From positions 2,170,001-2,234,000 of the forward strand of contig CP051152.1 in the NCBI GenBank assembly GCA_003970805.2: a DNA stretch of 64,000 bases, read 5' to 3'. Of the stretch, positions 57,343-64,000 are shown in pieces. The position numbers and the translations under genes are program-made. The stretch is from Undibacterium piscinae. Lineage in GTDB: Bacteria > Pseudomonadota > Gammaproteobacteria > Burkholderiales > Burkholderiaceae_D. Each line of letters opens with the position of its first letter. Within the stretch, counting starts at the first letter, position 1. The notes under the pieces were generated by a model. It was not told the DNA's origin and made no database searches. It saw only the letters and a list, made by a program, of their open reading frames with translations.

Positions 57343-58815
57343 ATGGGTAGCAAATTCAAGAATTTCAGTTTAATCAGCCTGGGAATGGTGGCTGGTATCG
57401 CCGCCTCCGTGCAGTTTTCCGCCATGGCACAAAAAGCCAGCGGCCCCCTGCCTATAGAAGAACTACGGCAACTTGCCGACGTTTTTGGACTCATCAAATC
57501 GGATTATGTAGAACCTGTTGAAGACAGCAAATTACTCACCGAAGCCATCACCGGCATGGTTGCCTCACTAGATCCGCACTCGGCCTATCTGGACAAGAAA
57601 GCCTTCAAGGAGTTACGTGAAGGTACCGAAGGCAAGTTTGTCGGGCTAGGTATAGAAGTGGGCATGGAAGACGGCTATGTCAAAATCATTTCCCCGATTG
57701 AGGATTCGCCAGCCTACCGTGCCGGGATTAAACCCGGTGATCTGATCACGCGTCTCGATTCGGTCCCGGTAAAAGGCTTATCGCTAGATGAAGCCGTTAA
57801 AAAAATGCGCGGCGAGCCCAATACCAAGATCACGCTGACGATTGCCCGTAAAAACGAAGACAAACCTATCGTCGTGACTGTGGTACGGGAACTGATTAAG
57901 CAGCAAAGCGTCAAGGCCAAAATGGTCGAGCCTGGTTATGCATGGCTGCGTATCTCGCAATTCCAGGAACCCACGGTCGAAGACATGGCGAAAAAGATTC
58001 AAGCCCTGTATGCGCAAGACCCTGCCATCAAGGGACTGGTGCTGGATTTACGCAATGATCCGGGCGGAGTGCTGCCTGGCGCGATCGGTGTCTCTGCCGC
58101 GTTTCTGCCTAAAGATGTCGCAGTAGTCTCGACCAACGGCCAGTTGGCCGATTCCAAGGCGACGTTTTATGCCAAGCGTGAATTCTATGGTACCCGTGCG
58201 CTCAGTGACCCGCTGGCAAAATTGCCCGAAGCGGTGAAACATGTCCCTATGGTGGTATTGATCAATACCGGTTCGGCTTCCGCTTCGGAAATCGTGGCGG
58301 GCGCTTTGCAGGACTACAAGCGTGCCACTATCCTCGGCACCCAAAGTTTCGGTAAAGGTTCGGTACAGACCATACGTCAGATTTCGGCAGATACCGCAGT
58401 CAAGCTGACCACGGCGCGCTACTACACGCCAAATGGCCGCTCAATTCAGGCCAAGGGCATACTCCCCGACCTGAATGTGGAAGAAACCGCAGATGGCGAT
58501 GGCTTTAATGGCTTACGTACCCGTGAATCAGATTTGCAGAAGCACCTGAGTAATGACAAGGAAGCCGAGCAAGCCAAGCTCAAGGTTGATGAACTGGAAG
58601 AAGAGCAACGTTTGATAGCGCTGGCGAAGAAAAGCAAACCGCTGGAATATGGCAGCAAGGATGATTTCCAGTTAGCGCAAGCGCTGAATCACCTGAAAGG
58701 CTTGCCGGTGAAAGTGACCAAGCCAGATGCCGGCAAAGATAGCGCTAGCGATGCTGAAAAAGACAGCAAAGCCGAAGCCAAGCCTGACGGCAAAGCGGAC
58801 GATAAGAAAAAATAA
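57343..58815 (+). CDS. ctpA: S41-family carboxy-terminal processing protease
   Basis: This encodes 490 residues. It has an N-terminal signal/anchor (FSLISLGMVAGIAASVQFSAMA), a PDZ domain (about 100-180, with GLGIEVGMEDGYVKIISPIE) and the protease domain. Ser313 in GSASASEIVAGA and Lys338 in SFGKGSVQT form the Ser/Lys dyad, 25 residues apart as in E. coli Prc. A Lys/Asp/Glu-rich tail of about 30 residues ends the protein. It trims or degrades periplasmic proteins by their C-termini, often with EnvC/lytic partners, and the EnvC-like gene stands directly upstream. Confidence 0.95.
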   Translation: MGSKFKNFSLISLGMVAGIAASVQFSAMAQKASGPLPIEELRQLADVFGLIKSDYVEPVEDSKLLTEAITGMVASLDPHSAYLDKKAFKELREGTEGKFVGLGIEVGMEDGYVKIISPIEDSPAYRAGIKPGDLITRLDSVPVKGLSLDEAVKKMRGEPNTKITLTIARKNEDKPIVVTVVRELIKQQSVKAKMVEPGYAWLRISQFQEPTVEDMAKKIQALYAQDPAIKGLVLDLRNDPGGVLPGAIGVSAAFLPKDVAVVSTNGQLADSKATFYAKREFYGTRALSDPLAKLPEAVKHVPMVVLINTGSASASEIVAGALQDYKRATILGTQSFGKGSVQTIRQISADTAVKLTTARYYTPNGRSIQAKGILPDLNVEETADGDGFNGLRTRESDLQKHLSNDKEAEQAKLKVDELEEEQRLIALAKKSKPLEYGSKDDFQLAQALNHLKGLPVKVTKPDAGKDSASDAEKDSKAEAKPDGKADDKKK

Positions 58816-58837
58816 GATAGCCTTCCTATTCCCCCTG

Positions 58838-58865
58838 ATAGCCGCCGACCATGCGGCTATTTTTC
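58838..58865 (+). terminator. Intrinsic terminator after ctpA
   Basis: ATAGCCGC pairs with GCGGCTAT around a 7-base loop and is followed by TTTTCT. It lies between ctpA and the MoeB/ThiF gene. Confidence 0.8.
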
Positions 58866-58878
58866 TATAGAAGCCTTT

Positions 58879-59643
58879 ATGAACGATCATCAATTGCTGC
58901 GTTACTCCCGTCATATTCTGCTCGATCAGATCGGCATAGAAGGCCAGCAAAAAATTACCGAAGCGCATGCGCTGATCATAGGTGCAGGCGGCCTCGGCTC
59001 ACCGGCAGCATTTTATCTGGCCAGTGCCGGCGTGGGGAAAATAACGCTGGTCGATGATGACAAGGTTGATCTGACCAATTTGCAGCGCCAGATCCTGCAC
59101 ACCACAGAACGCATAGGTCAAGCCAAGGTAGCATCAGCCAGACAAACTCTGGAGCAGATCAATCCTGAAATCGAGATATTTACCGTACAGGAAAGAGTGC
59201 AAGGTGAACGACTTGAGCAACTGGTGCAAGCGGCCAGTATAGTGCTCGATTGTTGCGACAACTTCACGACCCGCCATGCGGTCAATCAGGCTTGCGTCAA
59301 GTATGGGGTACCGCTGGTCTCGGGTGCTGCCATCTCGTTTGACGGCCAGATCAGTGTATTTGATACGCGCGATACTGCCTCACCGTGTTATGCCTGCCTA
59401 TTCCCGCCCGATCAAGAGTTTGAGGAAACCCTGTGCTCCACCATGGGTGTGTTTGCCCCCTTAGTGGGAATCATAGGCAGCATGCAGGCTGCCGAGGCAC
59501 TCAAAGTCGTCATGGGTATAGGTAAGCCGCTGAGCGGTCGCTTGTTGATGCTCGACGCACAAAGCATGGAGTGGACAGCGATACGGGTAGCGCGCAATCC
59601 CGCCTGCCCGGTTTGCGGCGCCAAGCATCAATTGCCAGCTTAA
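58879..59643 (+). CDS. moeB: HesA/MoeB/ThiF family adenylyltransferase
   Basis: This encodes 254 residues. It has the ATP-binding GAGGLGSPAAFYLASAGVG (35-53), VDDDKVDLTNLQRQILH, the zinc-binding pairs CYACLFP and CPVCGAK and the crossover-loop cysteine in ETLCSTMGVFAPLVG. The family activates the C-terminal glycine of MoaD or ThiS by adenylation, for molybdopterin or thiazole synthesis. Sequence alone does not separate MoeB from ThiF in this group. The presence of a single such gene after ctpA is common in Burkholderiales, where it is usually called moeB. Confidence 0.9.
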   Translation: MNDHQLLRYSRHILLDQIGIEGQQKITEAHALIIGAGGLGSPAAFYLASAGVGKITLVDDDKVDLTNLQRQILHTTERIGQAKVASARQTLEQINPEIEIFTVQERVQGERLEQLVQAASIVLDCCDNFTTRHAVNQACVKYGVPLVSGAAISFDGQISVFDTRDTASPCYACLFPPDQEFEETLCSTMGVFAPLVGIIGSMQAAEALKVVMGIGKPLSGRLLMLDAQSMEWTAIRVARNPACPVCGAKHQLPA

Positions 59644-59684
59644 ACGAAGAGCGTGTCAATCGGCTGCACTGATACGCTCTTCGT
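59644..59684. terminator. Stem-loop between convergent moeB and GGDEF-EAL genes
   Basis: ACGAAGAGCGT pairs over 11 bases with ACGCTCTTCGT directly after the moeB stop codon. The T-run is missing, but the place between convergent genes supports a terminator role. Confidence 0.65.
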
Positions 59685-59741
59685 AAGCTGAAAATGGCTG
59701 ACAGCCCGCAACGGAACTGCATAGCGCAAGGGATAATTCTA

Positions 59742-61918
59742 TCAGGCGATGTGTTTAATCACGCTGTCCGGGCATGGTATGACTTCTGGTCTAATCTCAA
59801 CAGGAACACCCGGCCCCATCCGTGGTGCGACGCCTGATGCCGACTCCGGCCTCAGGTTGGCCTGTGCAAACTGTTCAAAACGTGGTGCCGGCAATGGCTG
59901 GCTAAATAAAAATCCCTGGCCGTAAGTGCAACCTAGCTGACGTAAGAAATCCGCTTGCTCCGGCGTCTCTATACCCTCGGCAACTACCTTCATTCCCATA
60001 TGGTTGGACAGCGAAACGATGACTTGCGCAATCGCCGCATCATCGACGTCATGCGGCAGATCAGAGACAAAACTACGGTCTATCTTGAGCTTATTGATAG
60101 GGAAACGCTTCAGATAAGCCAGTGAGGAATAGCCGGTACCAAAATCGTCAAGGGATAACTGAAAACCCCTTCCCGATAAATCGTCCAGGATCTTCATGGT
60201 CTCGGAAGTCTGCGACATCAGCATGGTCTCGGTCACCTCCAGCTCAAGCACATGCGGCGGACATCCGGTTTCCCTGACGATGCGCTCAACGTTGTCAGCA
60301 AAACCCGGATCGCGAAACTGTCTTGCCGAAACATTAACGGCAATGAACAGCTGACCAAAACGCTGCTCCCACAATTTAGCCTGGGTACATGCCTGCTGTA
60401 ATACCCAGTTACCGATGCTGACGATCAGATGGCTTTCTTCCGCAACCGGGATAAACTCTACCGGAGAAACGAATCCCAGCACCGGATGCTTCCAGCGTAG
60501 CAAGGCCTCCATGCCCGCAACCCGATTGTCGGCCAGGTGCATGATAGGCTGGTAATACACTTCCAGTTCCCCATTTTCTATCGCCTTGCGTAAGCCAGAT
60601 TCTATGGTAAAACGCTGTACGGTACGTTGCGACATTTCCGGTGTCCAGACCTGTACATTGTTTTTACCCAAGGCCTTAGCTGCATACATGGCGGCATCAG
60701 CGCAACTGAGCAACTCATCAAAGCGACCGGCATGCTGCGGCATCATGGCAAGACCTATCGAGGCACTGATGATAAATTCATGGTTTTCACAGTTAAACGG
60801 CTCACTCATTACCGTCAGCATTTTATGCGCAAGACGCAAGGCTAGCTCAAGCTCTTTGGGATCATCGAGCAACACCGAGAATTCATCGCCGCCAAGCCGC
60901 ACCACCAGATCGCGGGTGCGCAAGGCATTTTGTAAGCGCTCCGCTACCGCCACCAGCAGCAAATCCCCTACTCGATGACCGAAGGTATCATTAACGTACT
61001 TAAAATTATCGAGATCAATAAACAGCAAGGCAAAATTAGCACCCTGTTGGTTAAATTTACGGTCCAGCTCTATCGTATGGCGGTTGAAAAAATGACGGTT
61101 AGGCAAACCGGTCACGCTATCGTAATGGGCGATATGGTCAAGCTGGATTTCTGCGCGTTTACGCTCTACCAGTTCTTTCCCTAAAGCGGTGTCACGGCGC
61201 TGTATCTGCTCCAGCATAAAATTAAATTTTTCACCTAACTGACCAATTTCATCATCACTGCTGACCATGGCGCGCTGGGTATATAATCATCGTTACTCGA
61301 TACGTCATGCATGGTAGTGACCAACTCATTGATAGGATTGAGTATCCCGCGCAAAGAGTGCTTCAACAAACGCCATGCCAGCAGTACCGCGCCCAGTGAT
61401 CCGAGAAAAACCACGAGTACAAGGCTAACGATGCGCTGATAACTGGCGCTCAGGTCCACGTACAGATACAGTGAACCTACCGTCTGGCCTTCTGCCAGCA
61501 CCGGTGTCACCACCTCCAGATATCTCGGATAGAAATTCGATTGGATGGAAACCGTTCCCGGTGTTTTGGGGGCAGCAGAGCGCTGCCAGCTGGCATTGGC
61601 ACTTTCCTTGCGCCTGTAACTGGCAAACAGCCTGTCATCAGCCAGGTATAAATCTGCGCCCTGCACATTTTCATCCTGACTCAATGCATTGATGACTTCA
61701 CGCGCCGCTTTCTCATCGGCAAACAAAAAAGCAGGTGCACTGTTTTGAGAAATCACCTGCGCCGTGATTTCAGTATTGCGCCGCAAGTCAGCGCGCGTGG
61801 CGACAAAGAAGTAAGAGGCAATGAGCAGGCAGGCAAAAGCCGAAGCAAGACCAAAAGCCGTCAGATTGACGAATATCAGTTTTTTTTCAAGCGTGCGTTT
61901 GACAAAACCAAACTCCAT
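59742..61918 (-). pseudogene. YfiN-like CHASE8-HAMP-GGDEF-EAL protein, one frameshift
   Basis: ATG 61918 (MEFGFVKRTLEKKLIF) follows a strong GGGGGGAGG and is preferred to an ATG 21 bases earlier. TM1 and a periplasmic CHASE8-type domain (ITAQVISQNSAPAFLFADEK) are followed by TM2 (IVSLVLVVFLGSLGAVLLAW) and a HAMP segment, where the frame stops at SSNDDYIPSAPW. Removing an extra AT in TATATACC near 61280 restores YTQRAMVSSDDEIGQLGEKF and the rest of the protein, 724 residues. The GGDEF motif (VRLGGDEFSV) and EAL motif (GMEALLRWKHP) are both intact, so synthesis and hydrolysis of cyclic-di-GMP are both possible. It lies directly downstream of yfiR. Confidence 0.88.
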
Positions 61919-61951
61919 TGCCTCCCCCCTTTCGCTCATTTTTCCAATTAT

Positions 61952-62485
61952 TTACCTGATGCTACGTGCCAGCCGCAGAAGTTTTGAACTAAACGTCAGA
62001 CCCGCGATTTTTGCCGCACCCTGATTAATATCGAAGGTATAACGTTCACCCTCTGACACCAGATTAATCATAACAGCAGGCCATTTGTCATCATGCGCTG
62101 CATCAGTGACGGTCAAGATTGCTTGTTGGCTGATTGCTGAAGTAATGCGTGAATATTGGTCTCTTTCGATGGCCGGGACAAATAGCACATGACAGCCCTT
62201 TACTTCAGCAACAGTGTTGATGCGGCGAATTTTTATCGCCTTTCCTTGCAGGGTTTTATGGCCGATCCGATCTAGCCGCGTACCAAACGGATCTTTTCCT
62301 AGTACACAAAAATCAAAAGCGTCGACTGGCGCTACCGGCCATTCGGTATATAAGGCAAAGTTATACAAAAACGCTGCCTTAAGTTCATATTCTGACGGTG
62401 CAGAAACTTCCTGAGATGAACTTTGCCGTGACGGCAATAACAAGAAAACCGCCAATAAAAGGGCGGCAGGAAAGCTAAAACCCAT
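61952..62485 (-). CDS. yfiR: YfiR family periplasmic protein
   Basis: This encodes 177 residues with a signal peptide (FPAALLLAVFLLLPSRQSSS). The YfiR/TpbC-like domain follows: EYELKAAFLYNFALYTEWP at the start, FDFCVLGKDPFG, then the central CHVLFVP and INLVSEGERYTFDIN. In Pseudomonas, periplasmic YfiR binds the sensor domain of the diguanylate cyclase YfiN and keeps it inactive. The next gene here encodes a CHASE8-GGDEF-EAL protein, so the same relation is probable. It overlaps the TonB receptor gene end by 11 bases. Confidence 0.9.
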   Translation of the reverse strand: MGFSFPAALLLAVFLLLPSRQSSSQEVSAPSEYELKAAFLYNFALYTEWPVAPVDAFDFCVLGKDPFGTRLDRIGHKTLQGKAIKIRRINTVAEVKGCHVLFVPAIERDQYSRITSAISQQAILTVTDAAHDDKWPAVMINLVSEGERYTFDINQGAAKIAGLTFSSKLLRLARSIR

Positions 62486-64000
62486 AATTGAGCCCTAACT
62501 GCCAGCTTCTACCATCCATACGCCATGTGGCCACACTGGATTCATTGGAAGCCGGGTGAAAAATATCACTGTTAAACAGATTGACTATACGCAACTGCAA
62601 TTCCAGTCCCGGAGCTAAACGGGTCGCAGTCAGGCTCAGGTTCAGTTGCGACTGCCGCCCTATCTCGCGAGAGGTGCCACGCCACTCCGCCGAACGCGGG
62701 CCAATTGCGTTGGCCTCCAGCGCGGCCACCAACTGATCTTGCAATAAAGGCTGAGTGAGCCTGAGTTTGGCCAGCCAGCGCGGACTATTACTCAATGTCT
62801 GTCCAGCCGCATCATGGCTTTGATTGAATGCCAAACTAGCCATCAGATTCAAGCCGTTTTTTGCTGCGTAATTTATAATACGCCTCCAGTCCATTGGCAC
62901 ATACCGGAGCCTGGTTCTGAAACTGCAAGCGCAGGTTGCCGGTATCGATCTGGCGTATCAAATCGATTAGCTGGTAATCAAACACCGATGCACCGATTTC
63001 CTGGCTAGCGTCAAGCCGATATTCCGCCACGGCTTCCACCGTACGTATGGTTTCCGGTTGCAAATTCGGATTCGGCAAAAAATTGGGCTGCCGGCTATAT
63101 TCCGACTCATACATATTCGGCGTACGATAGGCGCGTCCAGCCAGCAGTTTCAGCGTAGCTTTATCGGTGGCATTCCAGATCAAGCCTAAACGCGGACTAA
63201 AATTTGACCTGTCGGTAGAATAACTATCGCTGCGCAAGCCGACGTTTAGCCGCCAGTCATCTGCAAAATGCCACTCATCCTGAAGATAGACGCCATATCT
63301 GCGTTGCGTGGCATTGAGGGTAAATGCGTCGCTCAAGCTCACCGCGGGAATCGAATATTTCAAAGTGGCATGAATATCGGATTGAAAATCAAGGCCGGCA
63401 ATGAGCTTATGATCACGGATCCCCGCATACAAAAATCTCGCTTCACCCGAAAGCCAACTACCTAAGGCCTCATCACGACTGACAAACGAGCCAAAATTCG
63501 CATCAAAATACGGTGTATTCCCCTGATAGGTAAGCTTCTGATAAGCGAGGCGAAGATTCAAATCCAAGGTTTCGCTGATGGCGCGCTGGTAGGCACCCGC
63601 GAAACCATAACTGCTATCGATCAGATGCAAGCGCGCATCATCAAGATTACTGCCAAATAAAGCGGAAGATGGCTGCACATCGCGTCGGGCGGCCCATGCC
63701 GACAGGCTCAGACCACCTTGCTTAAGTCCGCCATAAGCCCGGGTCACCATCATTTGATCAAGATTATGCGTCCAGCCCCCGGGGGAAGGACTACCATCGG
63801 CGGTAAGCTGGCCTATGCCATCAGGATAACGCAGGTCACGTCCGGATTTATTACTGCGGCTGAGCGAATACACCAGATCCGGGCCATTGCCGGCACCGCG
63901 ATGCGCGCCGCTTAACTTAACTTCACGCAAGCCGTCCCGCTGCACCCTCAGGCCTACGCTGATGCCCGGCAAACTGGCAGCACTACGCGTGATAACGTTA
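62475..64000 (-). pseudogene. TonB-dependent receptor, 5' end outside window, one frameshift
   Basis: The minus-strand frame enters the window at 64000 and shows the 22-strand barrel of a TonB-dependent receptor (YQRAISETLDLNLRLAYQKL, DDWRLNVGLRSDSYSTD, RAYRTPNMYESEYSRQPNFL). It ends at LRSKKRLESDG-stop. One A fewer in the run at 62857-62862 restores RSKNGLNLMASLAFNQSHD and the barrel end LQLGLNYGF at 62475, with the terminal Phe needed for outer-membrane insertion. The layout suits BtuB/FepA-like or catecholate receptors, but the ligand cannot be told. It forms an operon with yfiR and the GGDEF-EAL gene, an arrangement that recurs in Burkholderiales. Confidence 0.88.

Overview
The window looks like the chromosome of a betaproteobacterium of the order Burkholderiales, most plausibly Oxalobacteraceae (Undibacterium or Janthinobacterium-like). 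This rests on gene order and family types (dapF-DUF484-xerC, Fur-CobW-dksA, hslVU, gpsA/secB/grxC/rhodanese/gpmA/envC-like/ctpA/moeB), a base composition near 50 percent GC and a one-cysteine DksA. I see no rRNA, tRNA, CRISPR array or phage.

Layout. 1-2.9 kb: the tail of a TPR protein, a small unknown gene behind a near-consensus sigma-54 promoter, and a convergent FHA-domain sigma-54 activator, which may form one regulatory unit. 3.4-5.2 kb: a YaeR-type VOC gene, then a frameshifted VOC gene and a 5'-decayed glutathione-dependent formaldehyde dehydrogenase. 5.5-12.7 kb: a ketoacyl-ACP synthase III, an RND efflux pair whose adaptor has an abnormal N-terminus, and a doubly frameshifted NSS transporter. 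12.8-20.3 kb: a 51-residue DUF3149 protein and a heme d1 biosynthesis operon, nirC-nirF-nirDL-nirG-nirH-nirJ-nirN, reading leftward behind an FNR/DNR-type box. A divergent nirE is cut off after about 105 codons at a junction where a TPR-methyltransferase gene is also cut off. nirS itself is not in the window. 20-35 kb: accessory metabolism (CoA transferases, methyltransferase, quinone reductase with MerR regulator, two FKBP isomerases, GST, MipA/OmpV porin-like protein, PepSY protein) and one intact IS3/IS150-type element with a 4-bp target duplication and an A_AAA_AAG frameshift site. 35.5-42 kb: a large indolepyruvate:ferredoxin oxidoreductase gene (frameshifted) and a chemoreceptor with a C-terminal Cache domain. 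42-59.7 kb: conserved housekeeping genes. 59.7-64 kb: a TonB receptor, YfiR and a CHASE8-GGDEF-EAL protein in one leftward operon.

A striking property of the window is the number of genes broken by 1-2 base indels. I count 13 indels in ten genes (VOC, NSS transporter, indolepyruvate oxidoreductase, xerC, STAS protein, secB, rhodanese, EnvC-like, GGDEF-EAL, TonB receptor). In each case the next frame continues the expected protein. Many lie in A or T runs or TA repeats, and core genes are hit, so residual sequencing error is the first explanation to test. The truncations at adhC, the RND adaptor N-terminus and nirE cannot be explained by single-base errors and look like real deletions or assembly joins.
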